Positions 42,761-56,500 of a stretch of DNA of 64,000 nt are shown piece after piece. Below the pieces are notes generated by a model that saw nothing but the letters and a program-made list of their open reading frames with translations, did no database searches and was not told the origin of the DNA. Within the stretch, counting starts at the first letter, position 1, and every line of letters starts with the position of its first letter. Made by a program: the position numbers and the translations under genes. The DNA is from Ancylostoma caninum. Lineage: Eukaryota; Nematoda; Chromadorea; Rhabditida; Ancylostomatidae. Where the stretch lies: assembly GCA_037903475.1 (NCBI GenBank), contig JBAJFG010000297.1:1798001-1862000 (forward strand), written 5' to 3'.

Positions 42761-45190
42761 ATATTGAATCTATCGAAGTACATTGGCGGCCACATTTAGC
42801 ACACCCACGATTTTGGACCATAGAATTTTTTTTGCATATCTCAGTCGAAGGACGAGCAATCAAACCAAGATCGAGTATGTGGTGAGGCTCTATGTAGGCT
42901 TCCTTCCTCTTGCCTAAGACTGGCGCAGAGTCAACCGGAATAAAAAATAAAACTTCAATTCCATCAGCTTTCTCAAACTCAGTATAAAAGTTTTGTATCT
43001 ACTTATGAAGAGAAGTGAGGTGGCGATTTGAATTAGGCACTTTTCTGCTTAACATTCCGCTACCAGCTGGAGCCAGGTACAGAGACGAATCGCCACATTT
43101 GCAGAAAATTTCGTTTTTTTTTAAATCCCGAGAATAAAGCAAGCTTCGGGATAGAGTACCTGAATGCCTGCTAAGAGCACAAAAAAATCCACAACCAAAA
43201 TGCTTGTTTTCGGCTCGCGTTTATCCAAGAGGTGAAAAACTGCGCATCAAAAGTAGTTTAGCAAAATGCGCACTAATGTCGGGAATAAAATCACATTTTC
43301 CCTTGATTCAATGAAATCGGGTAAGAGAGAAAAGAAAATATTTGCATTTTCAGCTCTAAATCCAAAGAATGAGTGCAAATCCGTTCAGAAGCAATTTCTT
43401 GAGGAGTAGACTGGAGATGAGAGAGAGAATGTTATGCGCTATCACAGCCTCGAGTACTGTCCTCATAGCTCACTCCAAGCTTGAAATACGGATTTTATGC
43501 TTCCATCAGTTGATTGCCCAAAAATTTACAGCATGCTAGATATGAGGTCGCCACTGTTGTCCAAAAACAGTTCACCAAGTTGCTGTTTTAGCGTTCGTTT
43601 CCCAATCCAGAATATCATCAGGCCTAGCAAAACCATAAAAACCGCTTAAGAGTTCTCAACTTGCAAGTTTTATCACATAGAAGAATCACTCACGATTTAG
43701 TGTTACATTTCAGAGTCTGTAGGGGAGAAGCCGTGCTAAAACCGTCGAATATTGAGTTTTTAACTTCACCATAGCCTTTTGGGTGGGGGGGGGGGGGGGG
43801 AAATGAGAGGGGGGGGGGCGTTTTATCTACTTTCATCTTTTTAATTACAGTTCATAATGCATCCACCGAGAGAATCCTTCCTTCGATCTGCTAAGTGGCT
43901 CTACAAACTATCACGCAGCTATAAACTCTTTTTTTTTACATAAGAGATCTTTGAAGTGTTATGATCTTACTTAGATCACCTGGTGTAGCTGCGCTACCAT
44001 GTCAATATCATATGGTCAGAGAAATTTTCATTATCATTGTTTCAGCTACCTTCAGCGGACTCCATTAGATTTTAAAATGTTGACATTCCAGGCTTCGACG
44101 GCAGTGTATAAAATACCGCAACAGCAAAGCTTCGGCTTCGCCTTCGCTCTCACACGCCGGCTCCTGCCTGCCGACATTTCTCCCCTCTGCCCGAAAGCGT
44201 CAATACCCGTCGATACTACGCAATACTGGCTGATCTTCTACTCAATGCTTGCTGGGCACTTGGCAGGTGGTCATCAGGAACGAATGACCGAGTCAAGAAG
44301 CAGTTCAACACCTGCAATACCCAAAATAATTGAGGGATAATTGAATCGATACCGTTTTGTTGATTAAATGGGGTGGTACAGAGAGCGGTGCGATAACTTT
44401 GCCTTGCTCTCCTTTGTGTTCTCGTTTGCTACGGCGCACTTTTGAGTGCACTAGAATAAAAAATAAAACAGTGTAAGCCTCCCTGCTATTGTATTGTCAA
44501 GATGGGTACCTCAGTTTTTTTTTCAGGAATACTTGGAAAGATTGCTTTTACGGTTACGCATTCGATATTGAGGCGGTATTAATAAGAAACCAGTGACTGG
44601 AATGATGCAAGAATATTGTTACGGTCCAGAAAAGGTTAAGAACTAATTGTTTTGAATTGGGGTTAGCTACACGTGAGGTAAGTGAGTTGTTGCAAACATT
44701 CTGAAAAGAGAAGAAAAAACACGGAACAGTACTGCGATCAAGTACTTATATCTACGTCTTTCGCCTTTTGTGTTGCGTTATTGTCTCAAGGTTTGCTTTC
44801 CCCTGAGAAAATAAAGAAGAAAAGATGATGAATTTCCTAATGCTCCAACAAATGCGACATGACTCAACTTGGTTGAAAGTACTATTAGACTGCTATCTGA
44901 AAATATCGATGAGAAGAACTGACTGAACGATGAGCCGAATTACGCCAGTACACGTTGAAAGAGCATACCGCTGTGCCACGTTGTTGCTAAAGGGCTATAG
45001 TACCTCACCAATGATTGCTTTACCTCGGCAATGATTATCCTGCTGAGCGGAAGAAGATTCTCACTAAATGGCGGAACTCTAGCCCCACCAACTAAGGAGT
45101 ACTTTGTTTTCATCTTATTCTAGTTTCACATCTAGGTACTCATCTGCTTGTAGACATCAAGCAATGGTTGCGAATTTCCGGTAAACTCTA
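42761..45190. other. no recognised gene; poly-G tract and one ORF
   Basis: Contains the G-run at 43781-43818. A plus-strand ORF at 43999-44340 follows a TTGTTTCAG acceptor (44036-44044) and reads YLQRTPLDFKMLTFQASTAV, later TTQYWLIFYSMLAGHLAGG before a GTGGTC donor-like site. I recognise no domain, so it is only a weak exon candidate. Confidence 0.3.
43781..43818. repeat. poly-G tract
   Basis: GGGT, then an uninterrupted run of 16 G, then AAATGAGA, then ten more G. Capable of G-quadruplex formation. Confidence 0.95.
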
Positions 45191-45208
45191 TATGTCTTTC
45201 AGTCATCA

Positions 45209-47273
45209 CTATTCCGAGTCACTAGAAGGAAATTCCCTATCACGTTGAGGTACATTGTCTGCCGTTAGAGTCACTCGCTTGAACAAATATTTGAAATGTG
45301 CATGTGCTGTGTCGTGTGAATGTGGTGATGCCATTATATCGTACACAGTAGCGGGCAAAAAGATATGATCAGCAGCTGTAAGATCCAGTAAATCTTCCGC
45401 TGCAACCCACTTCTGAATTGAGCAATCCAATGAAGATTTGGATATACATGGAAGCTCTGTCGGGTCTTCCTAACAGCCGTTTAGCATGGGCAGAGAATCA
45501 ATTCTAGCTGCATTATTGAACGTAAACATCAATTTCTTGGGGTTCCATGAGTTTTGCCCACCATCTCCTACTAAGAAAATGAAGAATTGATAGAAATTGG
45601 GCACATATTCGCCTATTGTCTTTGCCAGGATGTTATTGCTGGGCTTTCCTTTGCTGCTCAAAAGAAAGGACAAAATTAGTTGATGGAGTCTTCCAGAAAA
45701 TCTATATTAATCTATCTTAAAAATACTCACAGCACTGCAGTCTTTAACTGCATATTAGAAAAGCTGTTAGTAGCCGATATCTCAAGAATATCCTCACTTG
45801 GAATGGCTGCTTTTCCTTTAAATTTATTGGAAATTCTGTTTTCTCACACCTATTGAAGTTGTCGTCTATCCCACATTTTGAATGGAAAGGAAAACTGCGC
45901 GAACACGAGTTTCATAGCAAAGTGTTCATTTATAACAGGATTTAGGATAATTCCTGTTCAAATCGAATAAGGCGACACAGGCAGGAAATCATGTTGGCGG
46001 AAGCGGTGAATTTGGACTTAGAGCACTATAGTTTTGTTAGCAAGCGGTTTGCATCAATGTTATGTAGCAGAAAGAAAGAGTAATTTGACCCTCATCACAT
46101 TCTCGTCTGAATAGCTCTATCCAGTTGAGTTATAGCAAAAAAAATCCGCCTTCGACACTGCCATCGGTCGTATCTTTTTGGCCCGTGTTGTATTATTATT
46201 TATCATATGTACAATATATTATATATTTCTTATTATACTCTATCATTACACTTTCATAACTTTATTATACGATCTGGATGCAAGTTTGCCGGGATCTCGT
46301 ATCAAAATCATCAGTCAAATAGACAGTTTTGAAAAATCATATGTTAAATGGCTGTTCTGTGCATATAATTTTGTAAGTACTGTATCACAGAGTAGCGCTG
46401 AAAAGCATATGTAAGTAATTCCTCAATTCCAATCACGCCAAGGCTCTTATTCGTTTGGTAACTAGGTGATGTGACACTAGTTTCCGTACATGTGCTGTCG
46501 CTGCTTTCGTCGGCAACTAATCGATACGCACAAAAGCCGGTGTCGCTACGGCGGCAGCAACCGAGAGCGTTGTACTCTTCGAGGAGTATAGCAACAGCGC
46601 TATATCTTCGCCGAGCGCTACTTAGATATGAGAGACTGTAGTCACATAGCGATTGTAGTGGAAGCGTTGTAAACCGCATTTGTTCATTAAGAAATGCGCG
46701 TACCTCCATAAATCTACATTATTTCTAAATCAAATAAGAAGCTAATAGAAGAACGCAAAGGTTTCAATAGGAGCCGTGAAAACGCTGATGATCTAACAGT
46801 TATTGAACACTTCAAACATTTATCAGCGATAATACAGTAGAATAGTTAATGAGATGACGCTTCGATTGTACGAGCACGTTCTGCGTGTTGATAGTAACAC
46901 CATCTGCAAAATCTATATAGCAAGACTCAGGACACTTTTTCTCAAAAATTTGGACGACGCGCGTGGCGCCAAATCCAAATAATGGAAAGACATCTGTAAG
47001 CGAAGTGGCGAGGGAGGGGGAGGTCGGAAACATAGGACACAATCGGTACTCAGCGGAGGGACTAGGACAGCATTCATAGGCTAGTAATGACACGGATTTA
47101 CCGATGGATTTTATCCATTTTTCTTGGTTTAGCTCCAATCCGGACCGAAATGGGCATGCTGGGCAATCCACCACGCTGATCGCGTATTTAACATCCATTT
47201 TGCGTGATGGGGTTATTGTTTTATTGATTATATTGGATTGGGCAATAAGTTCGCGCGAGTTTTCCTTGAGCAT
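45209..47273 (-). CDS. diverged copine/vWA-like gene fragment (tentative)
   Basis: Three minus-strand segments follow the order of a copine A domain. 46890-47200: VKYAISVVDCPACPFRSG, KWIKSIGKSVSLLAY and TDVFPLFGFGATRV (compare the copine FPAFGFGA block). 46400-46450: SLGVIGIEELLTYAFQRYS (compare the GI.G...AY block). 45500-45650: KTIGEYVPNFYQFFIFLVGD followed by GGQN (compare the YxVLLIITDG strand). The metal-binding DxSxS motif is absent at the expected place. A fourth open segment (45209-45430; LTAADHIFLPATVYDIMA) does not match. Splice sites were not all resolved. It may be a decayed copy, or a nematode-specific relative. Confidence 0.35.
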
Positions 47274-48084
47274 TGAAATCAGAGCTTTTCACAAACGATA
47301 TCAATCACCGCAAGTGATTGACATAGACGGTATCCTCCTCTACTAATACTGTTAAATATGGAGTAACTCTTAATTTCCATCTCCGTGAAAAGCAGCATTA
47401 TTTGAGAGGACTGACTTCTGATCCTCGGCCTCAACTCTTGAATGCAACTCCATAAAAAGCGCAATAAAGTGAACAAAATAAGCGTTTGGAGGATGCATAA
47501 AGCGGTTAGAGTAAACGGGAGTAAAATTACCTCTCACCACAGCATTATTATCCTTTTGTCGAAATTCATCCGGAAGAGTATGCGTTGTCAATGTGAAGGG
47601 TCACTTCCTCGTGAGTTTTTGAGTGTTTATTCACGAAGTAGGTTAGTTGAGCTTGGGTATTGCAAAGGGTTGATATCCATAGTGACGCTTCTTTACGTAG
47701 AGAGCAAAGCCCAGCAGATAATCAGCTCCTTCTTCCACAAATCGAGGGTTTGAAATGAGGAGCTCTCGGCCAAAACTGACCTCTCCGAAGCGTACATCCA
47801 ATTCCACACTGTCTCTAACAGCAACGCCCTCCCTGTGTGGATGTCGTTGATGTCCCTAGCCGCTTGAACTCCATTTCATCTTCGATTGAAGTCGTGCATT
47901 CGGAGGCGTCGAAGATTTTTGTTCTTGTCGAACTGGAGGGTAATATTCCATCCGATAGGGAACAGCGTAACGCAGATATTTAGGAAATCTGTTGCAGTGT
48001 TCGTGAAGAGTGAATCAAGTGCTACGAAATATTCGTGAAGGGTAAATCAAGAGCTACGAAATAATTTCTGGTAGGAAATTGATT

Positions 48085-49070
48085 GAGGTTCAAATGCTGG
48101 AAAAAACCAAGTTGGAAAAAAACCGCACGAACTTGTTACCCAACCCAATATACCCCATTTTTTGGCGAGTTCTGCTGCGCGTATGGCGGAAGCATACCCA
48201 CTGGGGTTTCTCATCACGCTGATCACGAATCTGATAACCATCTTGCACGACCTTCATCGATCCACTGATTTTATCGATTTTTTGTGTGTTTTGTTGCGCC
48301 ATGGTGGAAAGATGTTAATAAGGGCTATCTAACATGATGAACCTGAATGATGAGAGCCATAAGCGCAGCAAACTCTTGGAAATACATTGACAAAATCAGT
48401 GAATCCTCGCGCGAAATATTCTTAAGTTACAGTAACTACGTGAGTCTTGAAGGCAGTCCGTTTATGAAAATTATCGTGGCGTGAACCGGAATAATCTTCA
48501 ATATCTGATATTTTATGTTTCTAGCCCACATTTCAACCAGGTTAACCCCACATTTCAACCAGGTTAACAAGTCAGTTTTAACATCAAGCAACTATCTATA
48601 TATAAAACACAGCAGCCCTTACGACACCCTTTTTCAAAAGTCTGGGTGACGAGCTGGCACCAAATTCACTGTGACGAAGTAAAATGCTCGGAAACTACCC
48701 AGATATTATCGATCCGAACAAATCGATAATTCTATCCCTATCGAAATGTGTATACTGGAACGTTCCACGGTGGTCACGAATCTGACAAGCATTTTGCACG
48801 ATGGCTATTTATTTATGGTTCTTTTTCATTTTTTGCAAGTTTTGTGCGTGGCATGTGGAGGCATGCTTGCAAGGGCTATCCACGACGATGATCATGAATC
48901 TAACAGCAACTTTGCACGAAGTAATTATTGATTCATTGATCTTATCGATTTTTGGTGCGTTCTGCGAAGGCATGGGGAAAAGATGCCGATTGGGGATTAT
49001 CTAGCATACTGAACCTGAACCAAGGTCTGGACACGGCAAAACCCTGGGAATACATTTATATTGAGCTGTA
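48085..49070. repeat. degenerate tandem repeat, roughly 100-130-bp units
   Basis: Blocks such as 'cacgaatctgataaccatct' and 'attttatcgattttttgtg', and the 'aagggctatc' block, recur several times between 48200 and 49010 with variable spacing. A related single unit lies near 47100-47230. ORFs within are repeat-derived. Confidence 0.6.
48525..48568. repeat. 22-bp direct tandem duplication
   Basis: Two exact adjacent copies of a 22-bp word beginning 'cccacatttcaaccaggtta'. Confidence 0.9.
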
Positions 49071-50015
49071 GCATAGGTTTCTGCTGTTTTCAAATTTTCG
49101 ATGAAAAAATTTTATAGAAAATCAAATATTACCAATCGACGCATGGACCACAAGAGTCGCTTGACTTTTGCCGTTTTTACAGCAACAGCTCGACTCCTCT
49201 GCTTCAGCATTCCGTGGAGTGCAAGGCAAGGAGCTGAGTCGGGCAGTGCCAGAGGTCACTGACTTTGGCAAATCGGTTCGCGCTCAGTAGATAATCTCGT
49301 GATCTGATAACCAGCGCTTGGTTGGAACTAGATTTGTGCTACATATTGCAGAGTTCAACATTCCACTACAAGCTCTTCGCCTTTCCGGAGAGTTCGACCA
49401 ACAAAATTAGGGCTCCCTCCACGGTAGGGCAAAATGATGTGATTTCCACTGAGCGAATGGAACTCGTCCCAAAATTCCACCAATTGGTTTCCGCAAATGG
49501 TTGATTTTTGTAGCCACACTGGAAGAAATCTCACTTCGATCTGTTTCAATTCCAAAGAGAAAAACGGCATAATCGAAATTTTAGGTCACCAAGTTTGGTG
49601 CCTGTGCTTGAGATTGCTGGAGAATAAAATGGGGAGGGAATGTACCACGGAGAATAAGAATGGCCTCGAGATTACACCTCCCAAATTTGGTTACTCTCAT
49701 GCAGCGTTATGGCAATATTATCATGCGTGCAAGTGCAGTCACCGAAATCGCATTTCTGAAGGGTTCACTCCGAAGTTAATTACATTTTCAAAATAAAACG
49801 CAAAAACAGGTCCCACATTCCAGAATGTTCGCAAGATCATACACTTTGAAATAGTATCTAGACATGCGGGAAATATTATCGGTCTTCATTCATAAGAAGC
49901 CTTTGAAAATGCCTATGCAAAAACAGCGGAAACCTATGTTACAACCTAATAGAATCTGTGAATCATTACCCATGCACGAAATGTTGTTCAGTCGAGCCAA
50001 TTACATGAACTTTAA

Positions 50016-50417
50016 GGCTCACGAAAATTTCTGTGTTAAGGATTCCGCAGTTCATCGAGGTTTCTAGCTCATCGCCAACAACCAAGTAGCGTGAAACACG
50101 CGAAAAACGCCGGAAATAATGACGGTATTTCCCGTGCGTCCAGAGCGCGGACGGATGCTCCGCTGAAAAGTCACCACACCCTGGTAAATAGTACCCACTC
50201 CACTTCACCGACTGCGCTACACCATACGCGCACATTTGGTCAACAGCGTCAGCTGGCGCTATGAAACCTTTTTGTCCAGGTCGACAGATGTGTATACGGC
50301 AGTATCTTCGCAGGTAGGCGGCTATTCACTGTGCTCAACTCACTGTTGTGATTGTCCTGCGGCCGGCTACACAGAAGCGAGCCCCTTCAGAAGTAAAAAT
50401 TTCCGTGAGTGCTGCCT
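50016..50417. mobile_element. TTAA-flanked MITE, 410-bp family, copy B
   Basis: The right end is CCGTGAGTGCTGCCT followed by TTCA (a TTAA variant). The left end is decayed ('ttaaggctcacgaaaattt'). The interior matches the copy at 41756-42165, including the 'cgtgcgtccagagcgcggac' region and the 'cggcagtatcttcgcaggta' region. No coding capacity. Confidence 0.8.
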
Positions 50418-50921
50418 TTCATGTTCAAGATTTTGAGTTTCAAGCCTACGTCCGAAGCTATTTCACAAGCCATTGTTAATATCCAGCAACTAGTAAGTTT
50501 CATTCTTGAAGAACGGAGAAAACGCTAAAAGATGCTGCTGATGCAATGCTGGCTAGTCTCACTACGAGCCGTTAGCGGGTGCAGGTGTCCACTCATATTA
50601 GGTGCACGATAAAACGGCATGGCGATAAACGCAGCACCGTTGGAAAAAGTCGTCCTCGAAATTTTGGAACATCTCAGAAATTTATCTCAGTTCGAGCAGC
50701 TCCCGCAACATATGAGCAGCAGAAACGCATTGCGTTCGACCCTATAACAAGCAGTAGTGCGGGCCAGTGTTCCATTCGTACAAGTTTGCACCCTAGTAAA
50801 TTGAGGCGTGCTTGTGTAGTAAACGTCATGATTGCGTAGCGCGATACTTTCGGTGATTTTTTAAACATCAGATCAGGACTCAGCGTGATCAAGCAGCTCA
50901 AAATCTCGGAGGCGAATCTTT

Positions 50922-50937
50922 CTGTGGGTGCTTCCCT
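50922..50937. mobile_element. decayed orphan right end of a TTAA-type element
   Basis: CTGTGGGTGCTTCCCT resembles the right-end consensus CCGTGGGTGCTGCCT with two changes. No left partner was identified. Confidence 0.35.
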
Positions 50938-50939
50938 CT

Positions 50940-52800
50940 AACTAGACCAAAGAACCGGACTTCGCCAATGTATGGAGCAACCGCTGAAGAAGAAGAAGCT
51001 AGTGTTATGGTGAGATTTGTGAATATTTAGTTGTTGGTTAGTTCATACTACTAGACTGTAATAAGCGTCACTCTCAAGTTCTTTAGACATGATTGCTTTG
51101 AATTGAAATGTAGCAACGCCTATGGTTTGAACAGTTGCCATTTAACGATGTACAGTTTTCATTAAGATCCACGCAAGAAGAACGCGAAATTCTTAGGCGG
51201 TGCTCGATTTGTCTCCCCATTTCCTGCCCTAAATCCAAATAGCATCGCCCTTTTCGCAGATTTCCTCTGCCATCACTGCGTACCTGACGCCTTCGCTAAT
51301 GGTCAATTAGCGAAGAGGGCCAGATAGACCGAAAATCGATTCTGTATCACCACATATGTGTTCTTGTATCCTTCTATCACTTGGAAATGAAAAATTCGTT
51401 CACTGCCCTGTGGATTTTCGTGTCTCACATCTACTCTATCGAGAGCACTACCACGCCATTTCAAGCTTCCCCATTCCTGGACACAAAGGTCGTGCCAGTC
51501 GTGCTTGCACGTCACCTTTGCTAGTTCTATTTGAAAAGCACATTTTCACAGATCTAAGCCGTATGATTCATGCTGCTTCATTCCCACTCATTTTCGAACT
51601 AAAAATGAAGCTGAGGAATACTAGTGATTCACTGCGCATACGTATTGCCAATGCTCTGCAACATAATTCATACATGCAATGGATTTTCAATGCCATTCCA
51701 TTTCTATTTTCATGTATATCTATTTCCATGTACTTCATCGTTTGCAACGTAACCACAGCTTACACTTTCAGCTTTTCCTATCCCGCTAAGCAAGCAAAGA
51801 AGGTACCAGTAGCATTTTAGTTCCTTTAAACCAATTTAACTCTAAATGCTGTTTACCTCATTTTCATTTCACTTTATTATGTTACCTGCTCATTAAATCT
51901 AGTCGAAGTGGCTCTATTGGATTGGAACAGTAACGATAGTTCTATTAGATCGTTATCAAAGTTCTGTCTCAGTACATATGTAGTCATAAATGCGCCGTCG
52001 TCCAAAAGTAGGATTAGTTCATAATGTGACCGTTACTAAGTGACTTTCGTCATGGATTTAGTGCTTAGCATGTCGTAATGATTAGCTGGAAGGCTTGCGG
52101 ACGTGAATTTAACTTCCTTTTCCTCCTCGGAGCCGTCCGACCCATTCATATCTCTCGTAATCGACTTTACATTTAGGAAATTAGCCTAAACTTAGGTGAG
52201 CATGCATGTGTGACGGAGAGCATCATGAGATATTCCGAGGCACATACCTACTGTTGTGCAAATAACAGGATGAAGTGAATCATAGGAATCCCCAGCGACT
52301 ACATTTATCGGAATTCGCAACCATGATTCCATAACTCCTCCGGTATTCTTGAATGCTCACCTGCTTAGGAAAACGTTCGTGAGATTTATTCGTGAAGCAA
52401 AATAGGGAATATCACAAAAATGGGTCTTGTCATTAAGGTAGGCGCTTGGAGGTAATCGAATTCTTCAGACTCTTCCCAAGATAAGAACAGTTCATCCATT
52501 GTAAGGCTTGTAATCGTTCGGAGAAAATTTGTTGAGATTTATGAGGATAAAGAAGAGTAATACGTACTTAATCATTTAGAAGTAGCTCCACTGAGTCGCT
52601 TCTTTCATGTGATCTGAATGTATTCTGAGGACATCCCTGACGTTACACTTTTTCGAGTCATGTGTGGACATTATGATGCGTGAATGGCTGATATGTATAC
52701 TTACGATATTATGTTTCTCACATTCCTGGCCTTCCTTTACTCTTATAATGCACCTTCATGAATTTTTACGAAACTACAGCACTTAGGAGTAATAACTGCG
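50940..52800. other. no recognised gene
   Basis: A 154-codon plus-strand ORF (51356-51820) contains a hydrophobic segment (SYMQWIFNAIPFLFSCISIS), but I see no known family and no splice context. A minus-strand ORF (51303-51515) overlaps it. Neither can be called a gene. Confidence 0.35.
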
Positions 52801-52803
52801 ATG

Positions 52804-52806
52804 TAT

Positions 52807-52849
<43 letters not shown>

Positions 52850-52864
52850 TTCATTTATTTATTT
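52804..52864. repeat. (ATTT)n microsatellite, retroposon tail
   Basis: About 15 tandem ATTT units followed by 'atacacatatagtgtgtcat'. The same arrangement is found at 59290-59391. On the minus strand this reads as a (AAAT)n 3' tail. Confidence 0.85.
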
Positions 52865-53371
52865 ATACACATATAGTGTGTCATAAATCTGGTATTAGTA
52901 ACAGAACAGAAAGCAGCTAATACAAGCAGTAGCAACAGGCCAAAATGATAGAACCATCATCAGATCTGGGTTAGAAACAACATCAGAACTCGAGACCTTC
53001 AGAAAGGATAATGCTAGTTTTGACCCATACTTGATATTTTGATGTAGGAATGCATTTATTTTGGAAGTGAACGGGACGTTGTTTGGATGGGTGTTTGTAT
53101 AGAAGTGCATGCACCAAGGCCATCAGAGAAGCATAGCGATGCTAGGCCTTTGCTTAAGTAAATGCTGATTTTCTAAGAGTTGCTTCACCACGTGCACCAT
53201 ACCAGTCCTAGGACGATGTTCATATCGGTAACCTAGATTTCTACAGTACACCCACCCAGTATTCTCTACAAATATTCAACAGTATCCAAGTCGCGAAAAA
53301 TGATAGAACTGCATGAATAGAGCCTCTAATAACTGCAAATAAAAATAAAAAACAGCAGTATTGTACACATC

Positions 53372-53580
53372 TCAGCACACCATACGAGTCTTGATACTCT
53401 GATTGTCTGCGCAACCACACATTCCAACAATATCACCATACTCGCTCTCTATCGATTGTGGTGTGGCGCGTGTGAAAGGGTCCCAACCAGTGGAGACTCC
53501 TAAGTATACGTGCTTTTGTGGGTGTCGAAGCGTTTTCTTATTTGGGTTTTCACCACTATTTTCCGGAGGCACCTCATAGA
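53372..53580 (-). CDS. weak candidate exon, unknown
   Basis: The minus strand reads PPENSGENPNKKTLRHPQKH followed by VYLGVSTGWDPFTRATPQS, ending TGA. The composition is protein-like and unlike the surrounding repeats. No domain recognised and no partner exon found. Confidence 0.2.
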
Positions 53581-53599
53581 TATTAGGAGAAAAGAACTA

Positions 53600-56500
53600 T
53601 ACATAAACATACCATACGTTAGAAATTTCATAAAATGTAACTTTTTCAATTTTACTTTAAACGCAAAACTCCTTTTCAAAACCCCTTTTGATTTTTTCCT
53701 TTAGACAGTTCTCAGTTCAAAAGTCCAGCTTCGTGAAAATTTGCGACAACTGAACGGCAATGAACTGTATAAAACATCATCGGATCGGCTACATAATTCA
53801 TGGAACCGAAACTAGGATTTGGAGCGGAATTTATTGATGATTGACTGCTTTTTTCTTCTGCTTCATTCTCCTGCCTGGTCGTGGACCTTCGACACTGAAC
53901 TCATACGATTGTATTTCTGAGTTCATGAAAACAAATGAATTCACACCTTTTAATAATATCTGACGCAATCAGACATCGCAGAACAACGCTAAGAGCCTAG
54001 ATCCACGCGTTATATGGGGCACGAAGTGAAAACCAGACATTATTTCTGAGCTCTCACAAAGTATTTTTTCGTGGCATACCGGCTCCACGACATTTCTATA
54101 ATTTCGAAATTCACTTCCCCTTTGGGCTTTCGCGAATGGATGTCCAATGCATGGTGAATCCCAGAAAGAGACCAGCGCCAGCCACTTTTGCGCTTATCCT
54201 TCACGACAATTAGCTGACTATTTCCTGAGGGCATCTGCGTCTTTCTTTGCAAAAGGCCCTCCCAAACAACTTTTTCAACAGAAGCACAGTAGAGAGAGAG
54301 CAGCTCAAAACTGCTTTGGCGTTTACCGCTCTACTCTGAATGCAAACTGACCAAAACTAATTCGAGAAGCTGCACTACTTTGCTCTTATGTTGAGACATG
54401 TGGCTAGGAACCATGCTACAGCATCAAGATCGTTTTGCTAAGATGGCATGGAGAACCTATGCATCTTTCGTAGTTGCTCGGAAAGGCTGCGTCATTCACG
54501 GGAAGCCAGAGGGTGCTACACATGGCCCGGCCGTGCAATCGTTGCCGGTCCACCTGATCTGAATGGCTTCCTTTTTGCTCGCGATAATAACTCAACGACG
54601 TAGCTGCATGGAGTAGAAAGTAGAAACAGACATCCGTATGATTTTCGTTGTCCACGACGAGATTAAGTCACGCAAGTCCCCTCGTGTCTGAAAAACTTTC
54701 ATGCATTTAAGTACGATTATCATATGTAAACGTATGCAGCAGCAAATCATTCTTTGCATACCTTGCTCGTGAACCTAACGTGTATTTGAAACATTAAAGT
54801 TCTTGTCGTCGAACTCTTCGCACCAACTACAGTGAAAGTGATATTTCTTGAATATGGGTTCGAGACTTGTCCTATGAGTTTTTGATTTTACTACTTAGAA
54901 ATACAGTTAGGAGTTGATTTTCTATTAGATGACGTTCTAATTGGAATGCTCGATTTTGAATGAGTTGGCGGTGCGAATATTTGAATAAATGAGAGTAATA
55001 CAGGCAATATGGAATAATAAAAAAGCCTGTAGGACTTTCTCCACCCCCCTCCCCCCACGTATATTCGAATATTCGAAATGGTTCCTGAGCTAATACCGAC
55101 ATCTGTTTCATATCTATCCAGCATGGAAATTCTTGCAAAATTAGCCTACCTCAGCTTATAGAGCTTTTACTTTCTTCCAATCCATTTTCCAAATAAAGTA
55201 AGTGGCTAGACTAGTTTAATAATAATTGTCTAAGCAATTTTTTTTTCATCAAAGCTCGACTATGTAATAATCACACAGCATATTAAATTACTTATATATT
55301 ATATACTTCGCACGCGTTATTGAGCTGTGTACTGTCTACCATGTGAGAATTTGCTTGCGGCTCCAATCAAATAAATAAATGTTGTTTATACTATTAGTTT
55401 ATTCTGGCACATTATTTTCAAAGCTCCCGACCTAAAATTTCATTCGCTCTGCTAGTATAGGTTCCGACGATTCCAGTTCAGCAATAGCCTTGACCATCGA
55501 AGCTGCTTTTTCCATTATTATTGACGCCTTTCGCTTTTTTTAATTCTTGTGCCTCACAGCTGAACTTTGGATCCTCGTCAGGCTTCATCAATCTATTGTC
55601 TTCTTCGTTCTTGAACGTGCATGCATGTTTAAGCAGTATCTAAAATAACAACTACATCACTTTGTGGGAGAGCCTTCATTTCACTTCCTTCGAAACAAAC
55701 CAACAAAAGGTAGAAAAGTCGCTGTAACATGGTTCTTTTTTTCACTTGCTTTTTTCACAGTTTGGTATATGTAGGTTATATGACTGAATAGTAACAATCC
55801 ACGAAGAAGAAGACTCGCATTAAGAATATAGGCAAGATTTACAATGATATGCGATGAAAACCCACACAGTGAGAGTTGAGTCATTGACTGGTTGTGAAAC
55901 AGTCGTTACTCCTTATTTGTTTTCGTCGCCTTAGTAACTTTTACTATTTCGCTGCGAATATCCTAATCGCATTACGTATGGTTCTCGTTTCATTAGCTTT
56001 AATGGAGTGAGATTTGCTTAAACCATTAGAATTGCCTGTATTTCCGTCTTATTGCTGTCGACTGCTAATCTATCCAGGTGGGTACTTTATTTCACTTATC
56101 GAATAGCGAACAACTCAACATTAGTGCTATTTTTTCACGCTGGATAAACCAAGGCATTGTCCTTTTTCGCTTCTCCCGAATATCTATGTCAGTTGTCAAT
56201 GTTTTTTTTTTCTTTGATTCTGAAAGGCTTTCGGCGGCTTCCCATTATTCTCACCTCTAACACCCTCTATATCGAGCGCTCTAGACCGTTTCAAGAGAGA
56301 CAATAGTTAAGCACTTGTGCTTATTTTCCGCACTCCTGGCCTGCTTTTCCGACGACAACGGTGTTTCCCACATTTTGCTTTTCTTTAGTGCCTCTCCAAC
56401 TATTTTCTGTGGTGAAATGGACCATAACTGTTGCCGCTCACCGTGGCATGCTCTCGAAATACAACAAGTAACCTCGAGTCTTCTTTCTGTCTTAGAGAAG

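Noticed and set aside
51356..51820. 154-codon ORF as a membrane protein gene
   Set aside because: One hydrophobic stretch only, no family pattern, and no splice or start context.
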